Position numbers and translations under genes: made by a program. Under the pieces are notes generated by a model that saw only the letters and a program-made list of their open reading frames with translations, made no database searches and was not told where the DNA came from. Of a stretch of 64,000 nt of DNA, positions 12,220 through 25,555 are shown piece after piece (the first letter of the stretch is position 1; each line of letters starts with the position of its first letter). Origin of the DNA: Pilaira anomala (taxonomy: Eukaryota > Mucoromycota > Mucoromycetes > Mucorales > Mucoraceae); contig JAIXMQ010000093.1 of assembly GCA_025716855.1 (NCBI GenBank), forward strand, positions 1 through 64,000, read 5' to 3'.

Positions 12220-14753
12220 ATTTAATTCACTTTCATTATTCTTTCCTTTACCAAGAGAAATCATATTGAACTGCAGTTTTTTAAAAGAAAAACACTTTTA
12301 TCTTACTAACATAAATAATACAATGGAAAGAATAAAATTTCATGTTGAGGTCTTATTGCTTTATGATTTCTTCTGATGAAGTTTTAAAACACTAAAGACA
12401 TATTGAACAAAAATGGTATTTTGTTACCATATGGAGAAAGAGAATGGCACATGACCCTAAGCTTAAACATAAGTTTCCTAATATTGATGTGTGATTTGAA
12501 GTCTTTAAGTCATTGTACGACGATCGCTGACAAATAGCTTATGATGTCAATAGATCTTGAAATACGTATAAGGGTTGTGGAAGAGAAAAAAAATATATTA
12601 TGCTATCTTGTGCTGCTAAAAAAAAAAAAAGATAAATAAAATACTCCCGTAGCACATTAAAAAAAAAAATACCATATAATAAATTCAAAATAAGATGGTG
12701 AACCAATTGCAATTGAAGTAAGCACTTTAGCGATAAAATATTTTGTGTAAGAATACCCCATAAGAAATATCAGTAACCGCCAAAAAATTTGCTATTTGAT
12801 TTTATTTTGTTTTTTAGATCCTCTCGTAAGCAATTTTGTACTAGTATATAATCAAAATAAGGATGCTCTCGGATCTTTTTTTTACTAAACAAATAACTAT
12901 ATTGGCTGAGCTTTGACAAGTCAAGCTTCAAAAAGTAAGTCATCAGCCTGCCTTTAAGTAAGTTATATGTACCAATATGCATATATTATCAAAAATTACA
13001 GACCATCAAACATGTTAATTTATTTCCTCTTGTACAGCTATATATGAATTTTTGTTTAAATAACTAACTGATATTTACTTTTTAATGTAATTTTGAGATC
13101 TGGATCTTGTGCTATTAATTTACACGCTTATTCCTTCATTACTTTGTTCTTTATATTATGTTCTTATAGTAAATAAATTACGCGATAAGATAGGTCTATC
13201 ATATCAACGAAATGCATATAGATATATTCAAAAACTAGAATCTTACTTAATATGTGATTAAATTTAACCCTTTAGTGACTTTATGGTCGTAAATGTGTTG
13301 CATTGTTTCATTCATTACCTAAATTCTCTTATATTAAACACTCCGTTTGATTTTGATAAAAGGGCTATACATGAGTGAGTGACATATCAATTCTTATTTT
13401 TTTTTTTTTATTAATTAAACCAACTACTTCTTTGTGATAAAATTACTGAAGCTTTGTTGATATATCTTTCCCATCGACACCATGTATTATGGAGACCCTT
13501 CAAAGTCTTCCATTTCTTAGATTTTTCTAATATCTATATAAACTTTTATGACGAATATGATTTGTGTTTTTACAGTTTGAGGCCCACAGAAGAAAACCTC
13601 TGCCATCCTTTTCCAGAAACTTCTGTCACCTCTGGCAGCACATCTCACCAACCAAGGAGGTCTTGCATTATTCTTCAGATGGGTCTTCTTACCCGTATTA
13701 AACGTTGCCGCTAGACCAATGCTGTTCAAATAAGGGAGAAAACAAAGGAATACATATTTTTGATAAAGTTTTTGATCTCCTCTATCTTTCCTATGAACCA
13801 CATTTCCACTGTAATACTGCGATCGCTACGACTCAACTATGGACTACACACTTTCTGGATGTTTCCTGTAGATAAATGATCCATTTTTTTTTTTGTAGTT
13901 TCTTTTTATTCCAAAATGAAGTCTTCCACTAATGAAATGAACATCCAATTTTTTAAAAATAATAATAAACTAAAAAAAAAAAAAAAAAAAAATAGTTATG
14001 TATATTGGAAATTATTATATATTTTATCTTACTGCTTGCTTAAATAGGATGCATATTGTTCATTCACTTCGTCCAGCAGTTGTTGCTGAAAGATATAGAG
14101 CTAGAAGAAGAGCTAGTAAAGGAACAAGAAGAAGAAAAGGATTTTCGGATGAAAAAAACTCAAAGAAGTGCGATTTCAAGACGACAATAAAATTTATCCA
14201 GGCCACAGTTATTACTCCTCCACCATTGATTGAAGGTAAGCTTAGCACTTATTCTGTAGAAAGAAAGGAAAAAAAAAAAAAAAAAAAAAAAAAAGATATT
14301 TACCGATGTTATACATTTATACAACTTCATTTTTATTGTTTGCCTAATTATTTCATCTATTCATCTTGAAACACAAACTTTCTCCAGTAGCACATAATAC
14401 ATAAAAAGGGTGCTATTTTTAATTAAGTAATTTACAAGATTTACGCTAAATACGTCGATCTTTGTTTTGATTCAACGCTGATCAAAAAAAAAAAAAAAAA
14501 AAGGCTGGGCCCTTTGTAAACAGACGGATAAAAATTATGCGGCGAGCCTAAAGTAAATTTTTTTTTTTTTCGCCCGTTACATTGTCGTGATTATACTGAT
14601 AAGTTTTAACCGGTTATTAAAAAAAAAATTACAGTATAGCATTTTTATTATTAATATAGTATTAAAGTATAGTACAAAGAAAGGAAAAGAAATACAATAA
14701 ATAAACGAGTAGGGGGGGGGGGATGAGAGAAGAGAGAATAAACGTTATTATAA

Positions 14754-14844
<91 letters not shown>

Positions 14845-14864
14845 AGGAAGGGAGAATTGATATT
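11850..14864. other. Gene-poor stretch with unclassified relics
   Basis: About 3 kb with no gene I can support. It contains A runs near 12183-12216 and 13973-13992. A minus-strand frame at about 13560-13800 (reading NTGKKTHLKNNARPPW and nearby) and a plus-strand exon-like patch at about 14045-14190 have ordinary protein-like composition. They have no start-to-stop model and no recognisable domain, and may be relics of mobile or duplicated genes. A G run of 10 lies at about 14712. Confidence 0.45.
14757..14842. repeat. Long AG/CT microsatellite downstream of the flippase gene
   Basis: 43 AG units, 86 nt, beginning 22 nt beyond the stop codon of the minus-strand P4-ATPase gene. In that transcript it reads CU. 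Confidence 0.95.
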
Positions 14865-17800
14865 TTAAGAGGGTTTAGGTGCCTCTTTATCTTGATTATA
14901 TCTGTAAGTTGAAGCTTGTGTAGAACCCGAAGCCAATTCAGCATCCACATCAATTTCATCATCAGTATACTCGTGATGATGGTTGTTTTTGTTGATCACC
15001 AACTCAATTTCACGAATAATATCGTTATCGTACGGACGATATTGACGTAAATAATGCTTGGCTGTTACACGAGGAATAAAACAGGCAACACAAGTTAATA
15101 TCAAAACTAACCAGTATAAACCTGTACCAAACAGACGTAAATGACCAGCAAAGATAAACGTGTTGAATTGAGAGTAAATGGCGACAAAGATATAGTACAC
15201 CAAAGTCGATAGGAAAACAATGAGGCCTTGGATCCAAGTGTAACTATAGAGTGATGTGATAACAAAGAAGTTGGCAACACAAACACTGATACTTGAAACA
15301 ATTGTACCAATTTCGTATAAACCGTTCGAGTCATAACCAGTTGGATCAATAGCTCCACCTACTAGAAGCATATAAGGGAAGAAGAAACAGACTGCAGATT
15401 GAAATATAGAGTCAACAATCGTAAGCCAGAATCTCCATGTCTTAAATTTATCGTTACGAAGACCCATACGATAAAGTTGAGGATATTTAAGTGAAATCTT
15501 GGCATTCAAATCTTGATCCCAAATACCCAAAAAGATGATTGGAAGTGAAGTAAACACGACGTTATATAAAGTAACTAAAGCATAATCAAATAGCATGGAA
15601 CCATTAAATCTATGTTCAAGAATGAGTTAATATTATATATGAATTAAAGTGAGAGAGAGAAAAAGAGAAAAGCAAAAAAAAAAAAAAAAAAAAAAACTTA
15701 CTGGCAATAAATTTGATACCAAAACAATACAAAAGTCCAAACGATATTCTTATAAAAGAAACCCATAATCATTTCAGCCGTTCGAAGATAAGACCATCGA
15801 CCATGTACCAATAAAAGTTTACGCAAGAATTTAAACTGAGCGATAGCATAATCTGAAGCCATGACAGCTTGTCTACCTTCTACACCCGAAATACCTACAC
15901 CCACATTGGCTTCTTGAATCATAGAAACGTCATTTGCACCATCACCAATCGCTAAGGTCATGACTTTCAATCCTTTCTTTACAAGGTTTACAACCTGCGC
16001 TTTTTGTTTCGGACTCACACGACAACAAATGACACTTGCACAACGCATGCCAAGAGATAAAACCTTATTACGCGTAGCTGGTTCCAAAGCGTATTTGAGT
16101 GTCGTACCATCAATCACAAGCGCAAATCTTTGATCGATATTTGCTTTCGATTCTGAATTGACGCGTTCTAATGTATCTTCTAATAATTTAGCTGTATCGA
16201 TACGATTCGAAGCTGCTAATACGAGTAATTCCATATCGGTTGTTAATAAATTACAAGAGAACCCAATATTAATAGCTGTTTCAGTCTTGTCACCCGTTAA
16301 TACCCATAATTTGATACCGGATTTCGCAAGTTCAGCAATTGTTTCAGGTACACCTTCTTGTAATCGATCTTCAATGGCTGTACCACCCATCAATAACATA
16401 TTTTGTTCAATCTCTTCACTTACAGCATCCACACGTTCTTCACGATTATGAATACTAGAAGCAGCTTCTTGAAATCTCTTGTTCCATGGTTTGTATTCTT
16501 CAGGAGAAATGAAACGATAAGAAAGACAGAGGGTACGAAGACCTTCGTTAGCAAATTGTTCTAAATCTTTACTAGTGGATTCTCTTAAATTTTCTTGATC
16601 TTTTCCCAATTCTTTTTGACTACCAAAGTCAGTACATAAGCGTTCATAAATAACGGAATCAGCCCCTTTACAGAGTAAGACGATACGATCACTATCTTCA
16701 GGTTTGATGATGACACTCATTCTTTTTCTTGTCGAGTTGAATTCTAAAACATTCAGCAAGACAAAAACCTTTTCTTCACCTTTAATTTTGACATGTAACT
16801 TGTTTGCGTCTCTACGAAGGAAAACAAACCCTAAATCTCTTGCAGTAGCCACTAAAGCAGCTTCATCAGGTGATTGAGCCTTGTATTCGATAAAGTCTGG
16901 ATTGTTTTCATCAGGTCTTTCGGCAATAACAGTATGACAAAGAGCTAAAGATTGATAGAAATGAGTGATAGCATTGGATTGTTTTGAATCATCATCTTTT
17001 AAGTCGTCAAATATTTTTGGGTCAACAAAAGTAGGATTAGGTCCCATATGAGGATTTGGATATAAATCGGATTGCTTTTTAAGCATGTCATCGCGTAATT
17101 GATTCATTTCATCTAGATCAGTGGGTTCCAAATTATCCATATTTAAGCCGGTTTCTTCAGGATCGACATTAGAGTGATTCGTTTGTTGTCTTTTTAATGC
17201 ACCCATGGTTGCTTCCGTTGTGGCAATACCATATGAAACACCATTAATTGTACATTTACGATATTCCATTACATTTTGTGTTAATGTACCAGTTTTATCT
17301 GAAAAAATGTATTCAATTTGACCAAGATCATCTGAAATATTCCAAGTTTTAGGGATACAAGGTGTATCTGTTTCTGAATAATAAATATCCAGATCTGCAA
17401 AGATAAAATAAGCCTTTTAAAAAAAAAAAAATTAATAAAAAAAAAGAAAAACCATACATAAATCTTATACTTACTGCAACAGTTTTCACAATTTCTACTG
17501 AAATATAGAGAGAAATAGGTACAATATTTTGATACAAGATAAGTGTAACCCTAAAAAGTTAATATATATATAATTAATAATCAAAAAAAAAAAAAAGTCC
17601 GAGATTAAACTCATTTGATTAGTTTACCAAAATGTTAAAAAACCAGAATAAGAACCACTTGTTCCTTCAATACCATAATCAAAGTATCTTGAAGAACCAC
17701 TACCATAAAATTGAACACTATCCATAATCGAACTGACGATACAAATAATGGCTAAAATCACGAAATTTGCAATGACCTACAAAAAAGAAATAAATAAAAT

Positions 17801-19442
17801 AAATATATGATACATATATAAAAAAAAAAGTATATTTAAAACTTACGTGTGGGTTAGTGGCTTTGGCCATTTTACTTCTCTTGGATGGAGTACGACCAGT
17901 ATTCAACATGATTTTAGTATCATTACCAGTATAAACAACAATACCAATAGCCCATTTTGTATTTCTTAATACACAACCACGTAATAAGATATTATTATAA
18001 GTGACAGCATCTGCTTTTTCATGCGATACACCCGATCTTAAAGTATTCGTTTCATCTGCATCGATTTGCCAACGCAAGACAGCATTATATTGATAAATAT
18101 TGACATGAGGAGGTTCAGACTCTATATAGAAACTAGCACGTTCACAGTCATGTTCAGTTCTTAGTCCTGCTGTACCTGGTAAACCTTGACGTTGCTTCAA
18201 ATTCGTTTCTCCATCTAAATTTTGAGTTTCGACATAACAAACATTATCTGTTTCGGATGTAGATAAGATAACAATATCTGCTGGAATATCTTGATCATTT
18301 TCAAGTAAAACATAATCTCCAACATTTAATGATTTCCATTTTTCTTGTGCCCAATGAACATTACAATGAGGTGAAGGAGGATCACCAGGAAATGCGTCTG
18401 CACAATTATCACTGATTGGTTTTGTTGTAACTGGTCTTATACTTGCTGTTGTAGAAGGTCTACCAGGTATATTATCCATTTCTGTTTGTTGTTGAGGTTG
18501 AATTGCAGATGAATCTCGAGTAGAAACACGATATAATACAGAATGAGGAATTGAACCAGGTCTATATGGTTTTTTATCAAGATTATTTAAAATATTGGGT
18601 CTAGTAAAGATACTTGACATATTTGAACGAATTGTATCTGATCTTTTTCTAACAGTAGTCATTAAAGTTTTTGCAGGTTGAGGAGGAAGTGGAGAAGTTA
18701 ATAATTCATTTGAATTGGAACCAGTTGGATCTAATTCAGTTAAAGGTACTCTATCTTCATTTGATATCATATTTGGTTGTTGAGTTATATTATTACTGCT
18801 ATCATCATTATTATTATTTCTACTTTTTTTTGCATGGCGATAACAATGTGCATATTTGTTGTCTGAACCTGATAAAATTGAAAAGAAACCAACAATGACA
18901 TGTAAATAATACCAAGTTCCTTTTGTGACAGGAGGAATATTGACATTTTCCCAATTTGAAAGCTTTAATACTTTCGAGTTATTTACTCTGTCATCACTTT
19001 GGTTTCTTTTGAGATCTTCAAAACCATCTTTAATGGCGGTTACGATGAGGATAAAAATTAAAGGTAAAGCTGATACAGCAGGTTCTGTCACACCAAATAA
19101 GGGTATACATTGTAAAACCACCAAGAATAAAAAGTATAAGTTTGCAACATTTCTAAATTGTTCAAATAAATTTTTTGGTACGAATGATAATGGTGTATAT
19201 TTTGCTGTTCTAACTCGGTTACTTGGATAATGATGTTCAATTAAATTTCCATTGTCGTCATATTCTGAAGATGGTAATTTCATATTGACGTAAATATTTC
19301 TTCTTTGTTGCATATAAGAAGAATTTGTTTCCATACGCCTTAAACCATCATCTACTTGCTCTTCTTCTTCTTCTTCATCATTATCATTATTTAACTTTCT
19401 TTTTCTTTTTAAAAAAAGATTTGATCGAGGTGAAATTTTCAT
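14865..19442 (-). CDS. P4-ATPase phospholipid flippase, Dnf-like
   Basis: Five exons (17847-19442, 17628-17776, 17475-17550, 15702-17413, 14865-15609) give about 1425 residues. Family landmarks in order: KYTPLSFVPKNLFEQF before the first membrane pair; the actuator motif DGETNLK at residues 410-416; the phosphorylation site DKTGTLTQN near 645; the nucleotide-domain segment QSPDEAALVATARDLGF; TGDKTETAINI; GDGANDVSMI; and a C-terminal membrane domain starting FNGSMLFDYALVTLYN. These proteins move phospholipids from the outer to the cytosolic leaflet and usually need a Cdc50-type partner. Residues 200-360 form a long Asn/Ser/Pro-rich insertion ahead of the actuator domain. The N-terminus is acidic and its start is the first ATG. 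Confidence 0.93.
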
Positions 19443-22063
19443 TTAATAAAATCTTTTGTTTATTAGTTACTTTATGTTTCTTTTTTTAATATTATTATTA
19501 CCTTAAAAATTTCATTCGATTGAGAGGGGTGAAAAAAAGTGGAAAAAAAAAAAAAAGAAAAGAAAATATATAAATCCATTACTTCTGTCCTTTAATTCTT
19601 TTTTTTTGGTACCACGTGGAAATAGTAAAAATAATAAAGCTTTTGCGGATGTAATATTGTCCCCTCTTTCGGATAAACACAATCCATTGTTATACAACAG
19701 CGCACAAACTACGCTTTGCGCGCGCTCAAAATAAATAAATTTTGTCTTGGTATTTTTTATAATATTAGATAGCGTCATACTTAATAAACTTTAATTTTTC
19801 ATTGTTCAGCTTTTTTACAATCTATTTTATAATAAAGATCTCTTTCATATATCATCTTTTTTTTTTTTTACTAAAATGCTGGGAATAAATCTCTTTTTTT
19901 TTTTCGGTATGGAACGGCCGCTAGCCCCTACCCAATAGTAGTCTCGATTTCTCACCTCCAGAAATCGATCACCAAATACAGTCATGTTCTCCCTTCTTTC
20001 AAAAAAGTAGTACAACAACAATGGTAAAATTATATATATATATAACTGCGCTTCGTGGCATGTCGTGCTCAATTCACTTGGCTCTACTAATAACTTGGCA
20101 ACAGTGTTAATCTTATAATACCATACTCATTTTAAATTGACACTAAATTTTAGAGAAACAAGACCAATAATTTCGTTTGTCCCTATTTGTCAGATTTGAC
20201 AATTGCTTACCGAGAATATGTATACTTTTTGAGATTTTTTCAGAATTTTCTAATTTGTATACATACATATCTTTGCATATTTTATCTTTTCGGTGTAAGC
20301 CTATACGTCATCTTTAAATAAAGACACCTCTCACAACAGAGACAAATAAAATAAAGTATCTTTTTATAATATAAAATTAAACAATTATTAAAACTAATAC
20401 ATAAGTGGCTTCTCTTACTTTTCAAAACACTTTGATTAGCAGATCGACTTCACAAGAGGGTGTAGAACCCATTCTGATCCCAAAAATGGATGATTCAAAT
20501 GACCAACTAGGAATACACTGTGCCAATAGAAAACCTTCCTCCGGACAGCGTAGCTGGGAAGTGTACTACCATAAAGACAGCTAACCTGGAATCATATTAG
20601 CTACCACAAAGAAGAGTAAAAAAGAAAAAGAGGAAGAAAGAAAAAAAATTCAATTGCTTTTAAAACCACACGGATGGATAAGGATATACTAGTCATAATG
20701 ACAATAAAATTGATCAGATGTCATCATAATATTTGAAATAGGTTTAATCTTCTGATACATGTTTGCCTCTGGGTGACTTATATTTTATTTCATAGTTAAA
20801 GCTGATGAACAGCTGAATCAGTATTCATTAACAAGTCGACCCCTTTATAATCAAAATAACCTGAGAGTCAAAAAGTCATCATTATGTATGTTATGATTTA
20901 TCTTATAAAAAAAATATATATAATATTTATACATACAATTTTTATTTGTGAAAAAAAAAAAAAGATAAATACTGCTATTAACAATAAACCAATATAAGAA
21001 TCATTTTTTTTTAAAAAGATATGATTATGTGATGAAAAAGAGTAATGTAATTAACAGGTAGTTAAGATAATAAAACCAATACGTATGCAAGCGTTTTTGA
21101 ATATTAGAGACCACGGTTTCATTTGCTTTGGATATGTCGGATGATAATACTTGTTGCCGTATTCTTTATCAGAGAGCACGACTGTTCAATTGCATGTTTC
21201 TAATGGTGGGTATTTCAGTACAGTCACCAAACTGGTCAGCTTTTTTTTTTTGCTATCATTGTCCTTTGGATGCATAACCATAGAAGACTCAGATACGTTG
21301 ATGTAATCATTAAAAAAAAAAGACAGTTATTAGGGCTACACACATATTTTATGGACATGTTTGATTACTTTAAAGATGAATGTTTATTTATTATTAAATT
21401 GATATGATATATGATTTAGTTCCTTTAGTTAGAGAGCAACAGGAGGCACCACCTGAAGGTAGAAAACTAAACGGCCTCCCGTTATCATAACCCAACTCCA
21501 GATATGGAGAATTTCAACCCTAAAGGATACCTCGTACTCGCTCTATTTTTAAGGCCGTCTCCGATCTAAGGCCACAGAAGTCTCTCCCCCCCTTTTTTTT
21601 TTTGCGGTCTCAAATAAAGCGGGCACGGTAACAACACTCGCTGGAGAACTAAAACAACTCCTGTCTCCCGTCGCGATGTATCACAGGCGGATGAGTACAT
21701 GTATACATAAAACCAGCCATCAAAGAAGAAAGAGAACAAAAGAACCATGTCAGTAGAGAGAATTTTGCCAGTAAAACCATCTCCACTTTCAAAATCATCT
21801 TAAAAGATAAAAAAAGAAAGAAAAAAAAACCACAGAAAATAGTTGACTTATTTATATGTTTCCAAGAATAAAAGTATATCTATCAGTTCCAGATGTGTTT
21901 ATGTTGTAATGGATACTCCAACGTGAAAAAAAAAGGTAAATAATTGGTTTTTGCAATGAATTAAAAGGCATATAATAAAAAAAAAAAAAGTCCAATGCGT
22001 GGTTAAAATAAATAAAGTCTAAATGTTGAATTATTGGTTGGTAAAGACAAGACACACTTTAAC

Positions 22064-22094
<31 letters not shown>

Positions 22095-22386
22095 AGGCTT
22101 TTGGCCTTTGTAGTTCCAGATTGTGGTGTAGATGAGTTTATGTGGTGCCATTTGAGCTTATACATTAACCAAAGGCTTCATAATACATGCTAAGATAAAT
22201 AATAATGATAAAAAAAAAGTCTAGCTGTAAAAAAATAGTGTAATCTTGTTGGGGGCAATCTTGAGGGAAACTTATTGGATGGTACATAAAGACAAGACAC
22301 TTTAAAAAAGAATGGGTTTATTTATGTATATGTATATTACAACATATCAAAGGAAAATAAGCTTAATCTGGACTTTTTGTTTATTA

Positions 22387-22440
<54 letters not shown>

Positions 22441-22448
22441 TACAATAA
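19443..22448. other. Start of a gene-poor island
   Basis: Promoter region of the flippase gene, then about 2.5 kb without a supportable gene. Somewhat GC-richer patches (20440-20600, 21430-21780) are surrounded by AT-rich DNA. Two short segments, about 22020-22065 and 22265-22310, share a stretch reading AAAGACAAGACAC and look like a diverged duplication. A 49-nt T run lies at 22390-22438. Confidence 0.45.
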
Positions 22449-22589
22449 TTATTTAAGAAAAGTTACTAGTGCTTTAGCCTTTACAATCCAGAAAGGAAAA
22501 GTTTCTGAATTCAAAGTTTCCCAAGACAAACCACGAGGAGGTCCACTAGCTGAAGTCTCAAAAATAAGAATGCAACGGATAAGTACAAC

Positions 22590-22795
22590 AACACAGCAAT
22601 CAATGATAATATTTTTCTTAGAGATGACTACCAAGATAAGAACCATCAATCCAACTCTCCCTTCGATATTCGTATGGTTTTACGTGCCATTACACCCAGG
22701 ATTAAACTGCACGAACCGCTCGTAAACGAGGACGGAAGAGAAGGAGACAGGACTTACCAAGATAGAACATACTCGCCAAAAAATAGAATCACTAA
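22590..22795. repeat. Direct repeat, copy 1
   Basis: About 200 bp, nearly identical in its centre to the copy at 22815-23022 (shared text includes CGTATGGTTTTACGTGCC and CACGAACCGCTCGTAAACG). Offset is 226 bp. The flanks are more diverged than the centre. Confidence 0.85.
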
Positions 22796-22814
22796 CTGCT
22801 GCGGTGTTGTGGCA

Positions 22815-23022
22815 ACAATCAACCTTTGATCATAATACTTTCCTTTGAGATGACATCTACCGAGATGAGAACCATCAATCCAACTCTCCCTACGATATCC
22901 GTATGGTTTTACGTGCCATTACACCCAGGATTGAACTGCACGAACCGCTCGTAAACGAGGACGGAAGAGAAGGAGACAGGACCCATGAAGATAGAGCATA
23001 CTCGCCAGAAAATAGAACTCAC
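22815..23022. repeat. Direct repeat, copy 2
   Basis: Second copy of the tandem duplication. A few substitutions and small indels separate it from copy 1. A further pair (about 23061-23130 and 23199-23270), each running from TGTTAGAAACT to a donor-like CTTACCATCATAAC, lies directly next to it. Confidence 0.85.
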
Positions 23023-23494
23023 AAAACTTGATCATTGCTTTTACAAACCCGTTGCATTGCTGAAACTGTTAGAAACTGCTTGGAAACATAATATATAAAA
23101 AAAAAAAATGACTTACCATCATAACAACAACCGTTTTGTCCTTTTGCTTTTAAGTACCAGCAGACTACAAATAGCAATATTTCTAAAATGACTATTAGAA
23201 ATTGTTAGAAACTATTTGGAAGCATAATAAATATATAAAAAAAAAATAACTTACCATCATAACAACAACAACTAAAGCAGCACTAGTATTAGTCAGAGCA
23301 ATACCTATCATAGCAACACCTGTCATAGCAGCACCTGTCATAGCAACACCACCAGCCATAACAATAACCGGTAACACTAATAAAGAAAAACCCGGTGATG
23401 ACAGCAAAATATCGATACTATGGTACCATATTAACTGTATCACAAATAGAACAAGATACCCGACAAAAGAAACCCAGAAGTAACTGGTATTCAA

Positions 23495-24576
23495 ATCTTT
23501 AAATCTTTATGCAGCAATACACTTAACCTCCCAGAAGTAAACTTCTAGGACCAGGAACTATCCCATGGTAAGTTAATTACAGATGAAGAATAAAGAAATG
23601 TCGAGATCTATACTAATCTGCAAGTAGAGAACTAATGCATTACACTTCGAGAAGTGCTGATTGCGGCATGTCAAAACATTGTAAATGTTCCACGGTAAGA
23701 AAACCGCTACATTCGCATCACAATCAAACAATAGAACACCATACTTTGCAAAGAAAAGATAATGATGGGTATAAAAAGAGGAACAACAGGGTTATTTTGT
23801 ATATTTTTTTTTTATTCCTAATCTTGATGATGACGTTTCCAAAAAAAAATTATGATAAAAAAAAAAAGTGTGTCACAAAAAAAAACCACAGAGACTGAAG
23901 CGCCGTAGAAACAGAATTTATTATTATCTCAGCTTAACATAAACGTAAAGGCTTTTTTATTTTCAAACTAATGTTGTGATTACAGTCTTTGGTTAGATTG
24001 AAAGTTTAATCGAGCTCCATGGGTGAATTTAAAAGTAGGTAAAGAGCAACAGCGGAAATATTATTACTCTATATTATGTATAAAAAGAGGATATCTTTCA
24101 ATTAACGAGTGTGTAGACACAACTACAACATTACTTTTGATTTGTGGTCTTATGTAAGCGTATTATCAACAAGTTATCTTTGTAGGATTACCCTCTTTAT
24201 ATATATATATATAATATAGACAAAGACAGAAAATAAAGGACATCGCGTATATATTATTTGCCACCTTTTCTTTTCTTTTTCATATACCTTAGTATAAAAT
24301 GAAATGAGTTGAATGATCTTCTACAGTTAGTGTTAGTTACTATTCGATAAGCTGGGTTCTTTGTTGACTGAGTGTTGGATAATTGGTTCAGGTCAAATAA
24401 ATAACTTCCATCAAAACTTTCATTATCCTGTGTTTTAAAGGAAGCTATTTTCGTGTTACCAATCTTGTCCTTATTGGTTTAATTATTCAAAGAAAAAAAA
24501 AATGAAAGGATATCTTTAATAATTATAAGGTCTGATCATCTTTTCTTTTGCTTTTGGTACTTCACTTTCTAAAATA
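23495..24576. other. Gene-poor stretch
   Basis: AT-rich sequence with short open frames only. No gene or element recognised. Confidence 0.4.
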
Positions 24577-25180
24577 TTGCCGTTTATTTCAACAATAGGT
24601 GAAATACAAAATCAATATCATCGCTTCCCTCAACTTTCTCAAACGCAACATATTAATTATTATCGAAGCAGAAGTAACGGAAGGATTCATACAGATTATC
24701 AACACTATCATTCAGGTTTTCGTTCGACATTGCTTACTGTAGTATTTACAAGATCCATTACAATGAAATTGAACAAAAACTATCAGGTCTAGGCTTCTTG
24801 GTCAACCAAAAGAAATCCCAAGTGACTCCTTCAACTACAATTCAACGTCTTGGTTTTCTCATCAACAAAGAAAGTATGACCCATCACAGTATCTACCAAC
24901 AAAATATGAGACATACGTTGTATAACTCAAAATTATTACATCAAACTACTCTAAAACTAATGGTGTTGCATCTTTTATTGGAAAGGCATTAATACCTTTT
25001 TTGGTAGCATTGCTAGCAAGGCTACATATTAGACAGTTAATTGAACAGAGAATTGCTACGGATCATTGACACTCATCCGTTAACTAAATTTACAATGATG
25101 GATTTAACATTTACAACAATGGAGTGATCATTCTTTTATCCCCAAAAAGCATCATCACAACGGTATACAGGATCATTTAT
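24577..25180 (+). mobile_element. Degenerate retroelement fragment (reverse transcriptase/RNase H part)
   Basis: Around 24782-24900 one frame reads LSGLGFLVNQKKSQ, then RLGFLINKESM. This is the layout of the C-terminal part of retrotransposon reverse transcriptases (L-G-x-x-N-x-x-K-S ... x-L-G-F-x-I-x), as in DIRS-like and gypsy-like elements. A little further on, GKALIPFLVALLARLHIRQL in another frame fits the connection region. Stops and frameshifts break it throughout, and no terminal repeats are seen. It is a small dead fragment, and assignment to DIRS rather than to LTR elements is a guess. Confidence 0.5.
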
Positions 25181-25517
25181 GCAGGTGGGTATAGTGATGG
25201 AACTAAAAACTATTTTTGATACTTGAAATCAAGAAAAACCAATTATAAGATAATATAGACTATCTCGAGTATTTATTTATTTATATATTATACAAAATCA
25301 ATGACATTAAGGTAAAGCATTACAAATTTATCGCAACAACTCACTACTGTTGTCTCCTGTCATATTTAATTTAGCAGATGCAACAGTTAACTAGAGCTCT
25401 AAACAACGCTGTTTATATTGTCAAGTATTTTAATGGATAGCAGATACCAGGGCTTGAAAATATTAAAAAAAAAAAGAGTAAAGAATTTAATGTGCTTATA
25501 AATAATAAATAATTTCG

Positions 25518-25555
<38 letters not shown>

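Larger units (their letters stand above)
22449..23494 (-). other. Possible multi-exon membrane protein gene, unconfirmed
   Basis: On the minus strand, 23252-23494 opens with ATG and encodes two hydrophobic segments (GYLVLFVIQLIW, FSLLVLPVIVMAGG) and a repeat of AMTG units, ending at a strong donor GTAAGT. Downstream, a patch at about 23122-23186 reads ILLFVVCWYLKAKGQ, also ending in the same donor sequence. 22449-22600 holds an open frame to a stop. The pieces look like exons of one membrane protein, but I could not join them in one frame. The segment may be a decayed or duplicated gene. No family is recognised. Confidence 0.3.

Noticed and set aside
16158..16451. Plus-strand frame opposite the P4-ATPase
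   Set aside because: Antisense shadow of the catalytic domain.
22312..22725. Plus-strand open frame with a long Phe run
   Set aside because: The Phe run is the translation of a T homopolymer, and the rest is a shadow of the repeated segment.
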